Shown in pieces: positions 53,064-61,852 of a stretch of DNA of 64,000 nucleotides. The notes under the pieces are model-generated. The model was not told the DNA's origin, did not search any database, and was given only the letters and a program-made list of their open reading frames with translations. The stretch's first letter is position 1. Each line of letters starts with the position of its first letter. The stretch covers positions 106,213 through 170,212 of the forward strand of contig RFFC02000014.1 in the NCBI GenBank assembly GCA_005518205.2, given 5' to 3'. Source of the DNA: Hormoscilla sp. GUM202 (GTDB lineage: Bacteria > Cyanobacteriota > Cyanobacteriia > Cyanobacteriales > Desertifilaceae). Both the position numbers and the translations under genes were made by a program.

Positions 53064-53318
53064 TCAGTATCGGGTTTCAGCCCTTCGACGCAAATTGCGA
53101 GCATATTCAGCGCTATGATCAATATCAGGGCGCGAATTAATAACTCCAGATCTCTGCCAGTATGCTACCAGTTCAGCACCTGTTTTCGGTGGATTATGCA
53201 GGACAGGCCGTTGAGAAAGAATACGCAGAATGTACTCATCTAAGGATAACTTAAGTTCCGATGCCTCAGCAGACAGTTCCTGCTCTAATTCTGGAGGTAG
53301 TTCCAGGCCAATGTTCAT
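53064..53318 (-). CDS. Antitoxin-like protein (ribbon-helix-helix type)
   Basis: The 84-residue protein starts MNIGLELPPELEQELSAEASELKLSLDEYILRILSQRP. A beta strand followed by two helices is the pattern of RHH antitoxins such as VapB/ParD-like proteins. The rest (KTGAELVAYWQRSGVINSR) fits the toxin-binding tail. AGGAGAGCG-type purines precede the ATG. I see no toxin gene directly downstream. Confidence 0.75.
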   Translation of the reverse strand: MNIGLELPPELEQELSAEASELKLSLDEYILRILSQRPVLHNPPKTGAELVAYWQRSGVINSRPDIDHSAEYARNLRRRAETRY

Positions 53319-53550
53319 ACCGCTCTCCTTAATAGCAGATTTTATCTCTTAACTTCCCGATCGCCTGCAACCGTTCAATAGCGAGAGGTTCTCCTAATTA
53401 TAGCTAACGAAAGAGCTATCTGGCAGTTAGTCTCATGTAAATTTTTGTGAAGGGCGAGGGAGATTGAGATGCATTCATTTGCAGCATCTTGTTACCAGCG
53501 CATTAACAAAGGTGGGCGGTGCCCACCCTACTTTCACAACCCGACCAAAC

Positions 53551-55077
53551 CTAACTTCCAGCGAGAAGCGCTTGGGAATGAGATTTTCCCAATTTTCTTA
53601 ACTGGCGCGTCAGTTGGAAGTTCAACAATCCCAGGATACTCCATTGACCCAAGATTGCCATGAAAATCCCGATCGCGGATGCTTCTCCTATAGCAAAAAA
53701 TGCCCCGCCAAAAACGGCAAATATCAAGAACAGAGAAGCGGTTTTCTCCAGGGATGAGGCCACAACAATGAGTGGCAACACTAGACTGGCGAAAACTGTG
53801 CTAGTTGCGAGAGCTCCCCGCTTCGGAAATTTGCTCAATAGCACTAACTGCGCGATCGCCCCATAAATCGAGATCAAATTAGCACAGATCAACATCCCCC
53901 CAACTGCTGCCATCTTTTCGTCATTTTCAGGCCAGAACAGCACCCAAGGCATCCAGATGGCAGCAGTAAGGGCGAGATTGACGGCGATCGCCAGAACGGC
54001 GGGACTTTTTTCACCCCAGATCAAATCCTGTAGTAAAGATCGACGAGACTCTTGCTGATGCCGATAACGGGCCCAATCAAGGCAAGTCTGCCGGTGAGGC
54101 GAAATCGCCATAATCAGAGCCAAAAACGCGAATAAATTTACAATACTGACAAAGAATAGCTGGGCTCGTAGATCATTACGATCGGACGATGAAAGGAATG
54201 GCCAAAGGAACCCCAACAACCAAACTTGAATGCTAGCTGTTAACCAATAGCTGTACTTTTTGCTCAAGAGGGTGCTGTTAGGATTCTGGTAACGACGATT
54301 CAAGGCTTGCCAAATCCAGTAACTTGCCATCAGCAAGGTCGCCATTGTCAAACCATAGGCAAGGATTGGCACTGAGCCAATTGGCAAAAAGAACCAATTT
54401 ATATCCGGGCGATATGGATATGTCGAACTGTAAAAATCCCAGCTACTCGAAATGATGTTGATGTAAGGCATTGCCAGCATACTCGCCAAGAAGCCACCAC
54501 CCCCAGCAAGAGCTTGCTCTCCCAATTGGGCATTACTCAGCAAAGTTAGTAAAAGAGCAGCTGTATAAAACAGGCAACAACCAGCCGCCCAAAGGCTATA
54601 GATGGCCAACATCCAAGTCCATGACCTGCCATCTGCTATGCCAGACAGCAAGTGCAAGGGAATTGCTATACCAACTCCTAAATACACCAAGACAGGCACT
54701 CCTAGCAGTTTGCCTAGGAAAATGCTCTGGCTGGACTGGGGACTCAAACGAATAAAATTCAGGGTGCCGCGACCCTTCTCTTTCGCCATATCTCCGATCA
54801 GTAGATAGACACCGCAAACTAGCAGGATGAAGGGCAGGCACCAGTCCAGAAACCTGAAGGCGATCGACCACTGGAACGGCCAGTCATATACAGCACAAGA
54901 TCTGTCAGCAGCATATCTGAGACATTTGCTTTGGGAACAAACCATCATTAGCATAGCTTGACTCAGCAGAGATGCCAGGACTGAAATCATCACCGATCGA
55001 GTTTTGAGCCGCCCTTTGATTTCTCGAAAAAACTGGGCATTCCACTCGCTCATTTGATTTAGCAAAGGTATGTTCAT
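53551..55077 (-). CDS. ABC transporter permease, second paralogue
   Basis: The start is placed at the ATG at 55077 (MNIPLLNQMSEWNAQFFREIKGRLKTR); a TTG five codons upstream is also open. The 508-residue protein has about ten hydrophobic segments, for example SVLASLLSQAMLMMV, WCLPFILLVCGVYLLIG and VFASLVLPLIVVASSL. It shares its layout, including REIKGRLK, GTLNFIRLSPQSSQSIFLGKLLGVP and WARYRHQ, with the permease at 55642-57315, so the two are paralogues and probably pair in one exporter with the ATPase at 57355. It is separated from the first permease by a 75-bp tandem array. Confidence 0.85.
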   Translation of the reverse strand: MNIPLLNQMSEWNAQFFREIKGRLKTRSVMISVLASLLSQAMLMMVCSQSKCLRYAADRSCAVYDWPFQWSIAFRFLDWCLPFILLVCGVYLLIGDMAKEKGRGTLNFIRLSPQSSQSIFLGKLLGVPVLVYLGVGIAIPLHLLSGIADGRSWTWMLAIYSLWAAGCCLFYTAALLLTLLSNAQLGEQALAGGGGFLASMLAMPYINIISSSWDFYSSTYPYRPDINWFFLPIGSVPILAYGLTMATLLMASYWIWQALNRRYQNPNSTLLSKKYSYWLTASIQVWLLGFLWPFLSSSDRNDLRAQLFFVSIVNLFAFLALIMAISPHRQTCLDWARYRHQQESRRSLLQDLIWGEKSPAVLAIAVNLALTAAIWMPWVLFWPENDEKMAAVGGMLICANLISIYGAIAQLVLLSKFPKRGALATSTVFASLVLPLIVVASSLEKTASLFLIFAVFGGAFFAIGEASAIGIFMAILGQWSILGLLNFQLTRQLRKLGKSHSQALLAGS

Positions 55078-55151
55078 AACTGTTTTACTCAATTTATATT
55101 TGTACTCTCGTTTCCTAACTCTGTGAGGGAAAAGAGAGGCATCCGGTGGGC

Positions 55152-55640
55152 GGTGCCCACCCTACAGAGAAGCTAGCCCGCGTAGGCGGGCTTTGTTCTT
55201 GTAGCGCTGCCCTTTAGGGTAGCTGCGGTGCCCACCCTACAGAGAAGCTAGCCCGCGTAGGCGGGCTTTGTTCTTGTAGCGCTGCCCTTTAGGGTAGCTG
55301 CGGTGCCCACCCTACAGAGAAGCTAGCCCGCGCAGGCGGGCTTTGTTCTTGTAGCGCTGCCCTTTAGGGTAGCTGCGGTGCCCACCCTACAGAGAAGCTA
55401 GCCCGCGCAGGCGGGCTTTGTTCTTGTAGCGCTGCCCTTTAGGGTAGCTGCGGTGCCCACCCTACAGAGAAGCTAGCCCGCGCAGGCGGGCTTTGTTCTT
55501 GTAGCGCTGCCCTTTAGGGTAGCGCTACTGCGGTGCAGCGATGAGAGCTTTGTTCTTGTAGCGCTGCCCTTTAGGGTAGCGCTACTGCGGTGCAGCGATG
55601 AGGGCTTTGTTCTTGTAGCGCTGCCCTTTAGGGTAGCGCT
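55152..55640. repeat. 75-bp tandem array between two permease genes
   Basis: Five units start at 55152, 55227, 55302, 55377 and 55452 with GGTGCCCACCCTACAG. Each has two hairpins, AGCCCGC.AGGCGGGCT and GCTGCCCTTTAGGGTAGC. Two or three shorter degenerate units of 56-60 bp follow to 55640, ending exactly at the 3' end of the upstream permease gene. The bases GCGATGAGGGCTTT in the short units repeat the last codons of that gene (KALIA). Confidence 0.92.
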
Positions 55641-55641
55641 A

Positions 55642-57315
55642 CTAACGCCCAGCGATGAGGGCTTTGGAGGCTGACGAACCAGCAAGTCGAAGCTGTTGCG
55701 TCAATTGCCAGTTTAACATGCCTGCGACGCCTAACTGTCCGACAAAGGAGACAACAACAGTCATGGCTGATGCGTACTTAAAGGCCGCCCAGGGAAAGGC
55801 TGTAAGCATCCACAGCAGATTATTTTCTCCTGGGGAAATGGACAGGACCGCTAACATAAATGGTGGCAAGCAAATTGCCGCCCCTACGGTGCTAGCTGCC
55901 CACAGCCCCGGTTTCTGAGTTTTCATTAATAACATCAGTTGGGCGATCGAGGCGTATAGCATCAGCATAGAGATGCTCAAAAGCAGATAGGCTATCGCCG
56001 CCATTTTGGAGTCTGAGTTTTTGTAGAGTATAACCCAGGGTAATAGGATGAGATGAGCTTCGATCAGGTTCAGGGCGATCGCGACTACAGCAGGACTTTT
56101 CTCACCCCACATCAAATCCTGCCAAAGATGCTGGCGGTGAACACCTGACTGATGTCGGTAACGGGCCCAATCAATACAAACTTGCCGTCCGGGTGACAAT
56201 GCGGCGATTAAACTAGCAAACAGCCACAGATTTCCTAACAGTAATAAACTCAAGCTTTCCGAAAAATCATTATGTGAACCGTACAGGGGGGCAAATCCCA
56301 CCATCAAAACTTCCAAGCCCCCCACTAACCAATAGCTATGGGTCTTACTCAGGGTGGTACTATTAGGATTGCGGAAACGAAGGTTCAGGGCTTGCCAAAT
56401 CCAGATTGTCCACAGGCCGTAATTTAAAACCATAAACCCTGCTGTCGTGACTTCATTGCTCCCGATCGGCAAGTGAAACCATCGCCAATCATGTAAATGA
56501 GACAGTAGAGTCTCAGCACTGTAACCAAAAATCCCCACATATTCTGCAAACTGGTCGGGAACCAGATAGGCCAGCAGGGTAGAGGGAGAAAGTAAATTCA
56601 GCAGATCCATGGGGTTTTCCAGAATCCGCATAGCAGTTGTGCCCGTCATAAAAAAGAGCAGCATCCCACTGGCCAACCAAGCTTGAAACCCTCCCATCCA
56701 GGAACTGACTAAACCAAACAGCAGCGCGGCACTGTAGAAGAAAACGCAGCTAGCAAAAGTTACCCCATAGAATGTCAAAATCAGACTCAAAGGAATCTGC
56801 GCCGCGACTCCCGACCACAAATGCAATGGCATAGCCCCTATTGTGGCAAGATAGAGCCAAATCGGCACCCCTAGCAGTTTACCAGTCAAAATACTTTGAG
56901 TAGACTGGGGACTGAGGCGAATGAAGTTCAATGTACCGCGACGTTCTTCTCGGTCCAGGTCGCTAATCAGCATATATGTCCCCACTATTAACATAGTGAA
57001 GATGCCGATCGCGCTCATCCAGATAAAGATATCTGTCCACCACAACTGCCAGTTTATATCAGGATTGCCGAAGGCATCCATGAGGCATTGGTACTCCACA
57101 TAATAAGATTTAGCCTCCACACCGCCCGTGCAGTATCTATGTTCGAGTATTCCCCGACCCGGCAATTTTTCCACAAAGGCAAAGACTAATAGCAACTGGC
57201 TAAAAACAGAAACTGCCAGGGCGATCGCGCCATTACGACTTTTCAGCTTGCCTTTCACTTCTCGGAACAACTGGGGATTCCATTCTCCCAACTTGTCAAT
57301 CAAATTCATTGTCAT
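55642..57315 (-). CDS. ABC transporter permease, first paralogue
   Basis: The 557-residue protein begins MTMNLIDKLGEWNPQLFREVKGKLKSRNG and has about ten or eleven hydrophobic stretches (for example WLATIGAMPLHLW, LLLLGNLWLFASLIAAL, AVLSISPGENNLLW). The conserved segment GTLNFIRLSPQSTQSILTGKLLGVP and the WARYRHQ-loop match the second permease. It starts 37 bp after the ATPase stop. The pair probably exports an unknown substrate. AGGGAAA precedes the ATG. Confidence 0.86.
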   Translation of the reverse strand: MTMNLIDKLGEWNPQLFREVKGKLKSRNGAIALAVSVFSQLLLVFAFVEKLPGRGILEHRYCTGGVEAKSYYVEYQCLMDAFGNPDINWQLWWTDIFIWMSAIGIFTMLIVGTYMLISDLDREERRGTLNFIRLSPQSTQSILTGKLLGVPIWLYLATIGAMPLHLWSGVAAQIPLSLILTFYGVTFASCVFFYSAALLFGLVSSWMGGFQAWLASGMLLFFMTGTTAMRILENPMDLLNLLSPSTLLAYLVPDQFAEYVGIFGYSAETLLSHLHDWRWFHLPIGSNEVTTAGFMVLNYGLWTIWIWQALNLRFRNPNSTTLSKTHSYWLVGGLEVLMVGFAPLYGSHNDFSESLSLLLLGNLWLFASLIAALSPGRQVCIDWARYRHQSGVHRQHLWQDLMWGEKSPAVVAIALNLIEAHLILLPWVILYKNSDSKMAAIAYLLLSISMLMLYASIAQLMLLMKTQKPGLWAASTVGAAICLPPFMLAVLSISPGENNLLWMLTAFPWAAFKYASAMTVVVSFVGQLGVAGMLNWQLTQQLRLAGSSASKALIAGR

Positions 57316-57354
57316 TTTCCCTGTATCCTTTATAACTGGTGGTGCTCCCTGACA

Positions 57355-58335
57355 CTAGGATGCTTGTTTGTGGTCTAATTTCAGGAATATCGTTTCCAAA
57401 TCTTCTTGAGTGCAGTGGAATTCCGTCAGGGGAATGCCAGCAGCAACGATCGCGCGTAATAATGTAGCACATTCTTTCTCATCCCCGGCAAAATCAACCC
57501 GCACTTGACCTGATGAAGGCAGCAGTTCCCACCCTTGAACTTGCGGATGATTTTTTAGTTCCGCAACTAGGGCGTCCGTATTTTCCAGGGTAGACATGAG
57601 GATTTGCTGGCGGCTGAGACGCTGGTAAAGGTCTTTGAGTGATGCACTTTCCACCAGAAAACCCAATTCCATTATACCCACAGAAGTACAGAGTTCTGCC
57701 AAGTCGCTGAGCACGTGAGAGGAAATCAGAATTGTCATTCCCGCTGACTGCAATGTTTTGATGATTTCCCGAAACTGCATCCGGGCGATCGGGTCCAAGC
57801 CCGAGACCGGTTCATCTAGCAGTAGCAGAATTGGTTCGTGGATAATAGTTCTGGCCAGAGAAAGCCGCTGTTTCATCCCCCGGGAGAGGGTGGAAATCTG
57901 GCTATTGCGCTTGTTCGTCAGTTGCACCAGTTCTAGAACTTCATGCAGCCGTTGAGTGCGACGGGGGTCTCGCAGTTGGTAGAGACGGGCAAAATAGTCC
58001 AGGTAGTCCCAAACCGTGAGATCGTCGTATAGAGGAAAGTCATCCGGGAGATAGCCTAGGCGACGCTTGAGAGTCGGGTTGCTTTGGTCCCGTAGCAGGC
58101 GATCGCCATTTATATAAATTTCTCCCGTCGTGGGGTCTTCAGCAGTTGCCAACATGCGGATCAGGGTAGTTTTCCCCGCCCCATTAGGTCCAATCAAGCC
58201 GTAGACCTCACCCATTTCCACTTCCAAGTCCATATCGTTGACCGCAATGTGGCGATCGAACTGTTTAGTGAGTCCACGGGTGCAAATTGCCAGTTCTTGT
58301 GCCATAGCTGCATAGGTTGCTGAGTTCTGCTTCAT
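57355..58335 (-). CDS. ABC transporter ATP-binding protein
   Basis: The 326-residue protein has Walker A GLIGPNGAGKTTL (about 48-60), a Q-loop, the signature STLSRGMKQRLSLA (about 150-163), Walker B LLLDEPVSGLDP (about 174-185) and the switch ISSHVLSDL. The C-terminal ~90 residues (VQGWELLPSSGQVRVDFAG) are an accessory domain typical of ABC-2 type exporters. A further start at 58305 is possible. It is the first gene of the minus-strand operon and powers the two permeases downstream. Confidence 0.93.
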   Translation of the reverse strand: MKQNSATYAAMAQELAICTRGLTKQFDRHIAVNDMDLEVEMGEVYGLIGPNGAGKTTLIRMLATAEDPTTGEIYINGDRLLRDQSNPTLKRRLGYLPDDFPLYDDLTVWDYLDYFARLYQLRDPRRTQRLHEVLELVQLTNKRNSQISTLSRGMKQRLSLARTIIHEPILLLLDEPVSGLDPIARMQFREIIKTLQSAGMTILISSHVLSDLAELCTSVGIMELGFLVESASLKDLYQRLSRQQILMSTLENTDALVAELKNHPQVQGWELLPSSGQVRVDFAGDEKECATLLRAIVAAGIPLTEFHCTQEDLETIFLKLDHKQAS

Positions 58336-58483
58336 TCTAGCCTAGCTTTTCTCTACCGCCTTTGGCCAAAGTTTCCGAAATTGAAACTGAATTTCCCCAC
58401 GAGGGGATTTTTCCCGCAACTTTTTCCTATTATAATCCCCTCTATCTCTTCCGAACAATCTTTTAACCTAATTTTACAAAAGT

Positions 58484-59002
58484 TTACAAACGCGATTGTT
58501 GATGGGCTTCATTTGCGATCTCATTGCCATGATTTGCGGGAGTAGTAGCTGTCAGGGCGGCGATGCGATCGTGGATCTGGTCAAAGGTAAGATTGGATAG
58601 CCATTTATCCTTATTGACCCTGTAATAATCCCCATTGTCCATTTCTAATTTTTGCATAAATCGCTCCCTGCCCGATCGGCCAAGGGCCCTTGTCAGCACC
58701 TCTATTCCCAATTCCCTAATCTGTGAAAGAGTTAGCTGGCGAACATCGATCGCGTTTTGGAATTGGGTCCGGGGAGACTTTGAACCTTCAGTCTGCCGTT
58801 GTCGCCGCTGCTGGATCTGGGCAAATATTTCCTCCAGGGTGCTATTGCCCAAAATTTTATCCCGATCGCGGGTGTAATCTCCACTCCCCCTCTCGAACTG
58901 CTCCATAAAACGCCCCATCCCCGCAGGACCGAGACTTTCAGCAAGGGCGTCTATTCCTAGTGTGATAATCTGTTCTAAAGTCAGTTTACTCACGTCTATC
59001 AT
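58484..59002 (-). CDS. Protein with two tandem homologous segments, antitoxin-like
   Basis: The 172-residue protein is made of two related halves. MIDVSKLTLEQIITLGIDALAESLGPAGMGRFMEQFERGSGDYTRDRDK and IDVRQLTLSQIRELGIEVLTRALGRSGRERFMQKLEMDNGDYYRVNKDK are each followed by a LxxLTFDQIHDRI-like segment. A duplicated unit of about 75 residues is therefore evident. Its start lies inside the end of the frameshifted PIN gene, so it probably evolved as that toxin's partner. The exact function is unknown. Confidence 0.7.
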   Translation of the reverse strand: MIDVSKLTLEQIITLGIDALAESLGPAGMGRFMEQFERGSGDYTRDRDKILGNSTLEEIFAQIQQRRQRQTEGSKSPRTQFQNAIDVRQLTLSQIRELGIEVLTRALGRSGRERFMQKLEMDNGDYYRVNKDKWLSNLTFDQIHDRIAALTATTPANHGNEIANEAHQQSRL

Positions 59003-59446
59003 TTGTTACCTCTCTTAGCCACCGCAATGGGTTCTCCACTTTTACTTGTAGCACAGAGCTTAACCTAGCCGCCAAACGCAACATCCGATCGTCTGTGGTT
59101 AACAATATGTCGGCATTCCCACTTCCGCACAAGCTATGTGCAGGGCATCGTAATTTTTAAACCCCAGTTCAAAAAGTTCCGCAGCACGGGAGTAAATTTG
59201 TTCGTCGATCGCGACTGTGTTCATGGCCAAAGCAACCCAGGTCTCCATCTGCTGTTTTCTTGTACCAGTAGGGGTCCGATCGAGTTCTGCATCTATGGCT
59301 TCGCTGCCAAGCATCTGCCAGTCACCGCTGTGACAACGATCTATGATTAGTCGGACAGCTTTAGCTTCCTGAAACACTCGTTCCTGTGTCTGGTCGTCGA
59401 AGGGACGATTCAGACAACAGACATCAAAATAAATTAAATATTCCAT
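58985..59446 (-). pseudogene. PIN-domain toxin gene, frameshifted
   Basis: From the ATG at 59446: MEYLIYFDVCCLNRPFDD (first acidic position), ISEEAID-like GSEAIDAEL, then YDALHIACAEVG, where an indel near 59115 gives a premature stop. The next frame continues exactly as the PIN family does: ADILLTTDDRMLRLAARLSSVLQVKVENPLRWLREVTNDRRE, with its stop at 58985 overlapping the start of the 172-aa gene. PIN toxins cleave RNA using three or four acidic residues. The missing C-terminus includes one of them (TTDD). The truncated product is likely inactive, unless the frameshift is a sequencing error. Confidence 0.82.
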
Positions 59447-59546
59447 TTGTTTGTCAGCTGGCAGGTTCTGTGCCTTCGCTTCCCGACGAACTCATAGAGT
59501 ACATTTTATAGAGTATGATAATAGCTGACAAGCAATAAGAGTGAAG

Positions 59547-60659
59547 ATGACCCAAAAGTACCGCATTACCTTACTCCCGGGCGACGGCATTGGTCCGGAA
59601 ATCATGAGCGTGACAGTAGAAGTCCTGAAAGTCATTGGCAAGCAATGCGATATCCAGTTTGAATTTTCCGAAGCCCTGATGGGGGGTGCTGCGATCGATG
59701 CCACCGGAGAACCTCTGCCCGCCGATACCCTGGAAATGTGCCGTAACAGTGATGCCGTGTTACTGGCGGCGATCGGGGGTTACAAGTGGGATAACCTTCC
59801 CCGCCATCAGCGCCCAGAAACAGGACTGCTGGCACTGCGATCGGGTTTGGGTTTATTTGCCAATCTCCGCCCCGCGACGATATTACCTCAGTTGGTTGAT
59901 GCTTCCACCTTGAAGCCAGAGGTGGTGGCAGGGGTAGATATTATGGTGGTGCGGGAATTGACAGGTGGGATTTATTTTGGCAAACCCAAGGGAGTCTTTG
60001 CTACGGAAACGGGCGAACAGCGGGGCGTGAATACTATGGCTTATACTTCTGCTGAGATCGATCGCATCGGGCGGGTGGCCTTTGAAACTGCTCGCAAGCG
60101 GCGCGGTAAGCTATGTTCCGTGGATAAGGCAAATGTCTTGGAAGTCTCCCAACTCTGGCGCGATCGCATTATCCTTTTATCTTCAGAATACCCGGATGTA
60201 GAACTCTCTCACCTTTACGTAGATAATGCCGCCATGCAGTTAGTGCGCGCGCCCAAACAGTTTGATACGATCGTGACGGGTAATCTGTTTGGCGATATCC
60301 TCTCCGATGCCGCAGCCATGCTCACGGGCAGTATAGGCATGTTACCATCAGCTAGTTTAGGGGCATCGGGTCCGGGGGTATTTGAACCCGTACATGGTTC
60401 CGCACCCGATATCGCGGGACAAGATAAAGCCAATCCCTTAGCTCAAGCATTGAGTGCGGCGATGATGTTAAAATATGGGTTAAACGAACTGGCAGCCGCC
60501 GAGAAAATTGAACAAGCAGTGATGCAAGTTTTGGATGGGGGATATCGCACGGGTGATATCATGTCTGATTTTTCCGGAACGTTGGGCATGAAAATGCTGG
60601 GTTGTCGCGCTATGGGTGAAGCGCTGATTGGTGTCCTTGAGAACAGCAACAATGATTAA
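59547..60659 (+). CDS. leuB: 3-isopropylmalate dehydrogenase, with a DFSGT insertion
   Basis: The enzyme oxidises and decarboxylates 3-isopropylmalate in leucine synthesis. The start is the ATG at 59547 with AAGAGTGAAG upstream; a GTG two codons before is possible. The 370-residue protein has [60 protein letters not shown] and [17 protein letters not shown], covering substrate, metal and NAD binding. Near the end (341-345) it reads [22 protein letters not shown], whereas homologues usually read [17 protein letters not shown]. The extra DFSGT is encoded by the dispersed 17-mer at 60567-60583. The insertion is in the last helix region, and the enzyme may still work. Confidence 0.95.
   Translation: MTQKYRITLLPGDGIGPEIMSVTVEVLKVIGKQCDIQFEFSEALMGGAAIDATGEPLPADTLEMCRNSDAVLLAAIGGYKWDNLPRHQRPETGLLALRSGLGLFANLRPATILPQLVDASTLKPEVVAGVDIMVVRELTGGIYFGKPKGVFATETGEQRGVNTMAYTSAEIDRIGRVAFETARKRRGKLCSVDKANVLEVSQLWRDRIILLSSEYPDVELSHLYVDNAAMQLVRAPKQFDTIVTGNLFGDILSDAAAMLTGSIGMLPSASLGASGPGVFEPVHGSAPDIAGQDKANPLAQALSAAMMLKYGLNELAAAEKIEQAVMQVLDGGYRTGDIMSDFSGTLGMKMLGCRAMGEALIGVLENSNND
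60567..60583 (+). repeat. Dispersed 17-mer GATTTTTCCGGAACGTT inside leuB
   Basis: A copy with one mismatch, in frame, adding DFSGT to the C-terminal part of LeuB. Confidence 0.88.
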
Positions 60660-60681
60660 CCCTTAATCGATATGACCCCTA

Positions 60682-60735
60682 GATGTCTCTGCCAAAGCTC
60701 TTGTCCCAGGGGACATACGGCACACAGGAGACATC
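60682..60735 (-). repeat. Dispersed ~55-bp repeat (GATGTCTC...CCTGGGACAAGAG)
   Basis: Reverse orientation copy of the units at 20020-20355. It lies just downstream of leuB and can form a hairpin, so it may also influence transcript ends. Confidence 0.82.
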
Positions 60736-61043
60736 GATCGTCCCCACTAGCAGATCTGGACAGGTTCCCCCAGCTGAGTCATGTAGGAGGTTGGCTTGGT
60801 CCTTGTTGATACCGGCTATCTGGAAGCCGCCATTGTCCAAACTGTTGACATTCACCTTTGTGCAAACATTGCTCCCTGCTCCCTACTCCCCTCTCCCTGC
60901 TCAGCTTTGGAAAAAATATCAAAATAATTTTGCCTATGTACTTAGGGGGTTACCAAAAAATAAATTCTTCAGATCCGAATCAACCTCAATCGTGCAATCG
61001 GAAAACGTGGTATCCTCAAGAAAATGTGACGAGGACACGGACG

Positions 61044-61457
61044 ATGACGGACTCCAAGAACAACAAGACCAAAGACATGATTGAAGCTGCTACTGGCGTC
61101 GGGGTGGGTGCTGCGGCTGGTGCGGGAGTTTCCGCAACGGTTGGCGGGATGGGATTGTTGGTGGCTGGGACGGGTGTCGGAATCGGCATGGCTCCGATGG
61201 CGGCTGCGGGAGCTGTTGTCGGGACGGCTGGTTACGGCGTGAAAAAAGCGATCGAGGAAGGAGATGCCACGGCGGTTGGTGCGGCTGCGGGCGGTGCGGC
61301 TGTCGGTGCGGGCGCGTCGGCTCTCATTGGCGGGATGGGCTTGGCTGTTGGCGGAACGGCGGTTGCGGTAACGATGGCTCCGGTGGCGGCGGCGGGAGCG
61401 GCGATCGGTTTGGCGGGCTACGGCGTTTACAAACTGTTTGAAAAACGTGGCGGCTGA
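61044..61457 (+). CDS. Glycine-zipper membrane protein
   Basis: I take the ATG at 61044 (MTDSKNNKTKDMIEAATGVG), with GAGG 9 bases upstream. The 137-residue protein is dominated by glycine, alanine and valine in GxxxG-type runs (GVGAAAGAGVSATVGGMGLL, GAAAGGAAVGAGASALIGGMG), giving two homologous halves, each with about two membrane helices. The pattern is that of glycine-zipper proteins that oligomerise in membranes. It overlaps the next gene by one base (TGATG). Together they could be a membrane component and an effector. Function unknown. Confidence 0.75.
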   Translation: MTDSKNNKTKDMIEAATGVGVGAAAGAGVSATVGGMGLLVAGTGVGIGMAPMAAAGAVVGTAGYGVKKAIEEGDATAVGAAAGGAAVGAGASALIGGMGLAVGGTAVAVTMAPVAAAGAAIGLAGYGVYKLFEKRGG

Positions 61458-61852
61458 TGCCCAAGCAACAGAAGCCTAACGAATTTCAGAAAGCGGTGAG
61501 AAAATGGATTCGGATTTTAATCAACGGTTCCAAACCTCCCCCACCTCCGCCTCGCCCACCGAAGAAAGGAACGGAGAGTTGGTATCGCGATCGCCTGGCC
61601 AATAAGCTCGGTGGCGAGACCGAAGTTACCGTTCCTGGTGGTCGTATTGATGTCTTAACGCGGACGGAAGTTATCGAGGTCAAGCGGGTTTCACAGTGGA
61701 AATCAGGTCTCGGTCAAGTGTTGGTTTATGGAGGTTCGTTCCCCGATCGCCAAGCAAGAATTCATTTAATCGGTAAACCCTCACAATCTCAACTCTATTT
61801 CATCCAGCAACAATGTCAACGATATCAGGTGAAGGTAACCTGGGAACCTTAA
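61457..61852 (+). CDS. PD-(D/E)XK nuclease-like protein
   Basis: The protein has 131 residues. A basic, proline-rich N-terminus (about 1-40: KAVRKWIRILINGSKPPPPPPRPPKK) leads into a short alpha/beta domain: YRDRLANKLGGETEVTVPGGRIDVLTRTEVIEVKRVSQWKSGLGQVLVYG. The D in GRID and the E-V-K of VIEVKR are placed as in PD-(D/E)XK nucleases, and the upstream E of GGETEV may complete the site. Translationally coupled to the glycine-zipper gene. Partner and target are unknown. Confidence 0.75.
   Translation: MPKQQKPNEFQKAVRKWIRILINGSKPPPPPPRPPKKGTESWYRDRLANKLGGETEVTVPGGRIDVLTRTEVIEVKRVSQWKSGLGQVLVYGGSFPDRQARIHLIGKPSQSQLYFIQQQCQRYQVKVTWEP

Noticed and set aside
55152..55526. CRISPR array
   Set aside because: All 75 bases of the unit repeat, with no variable spacers.
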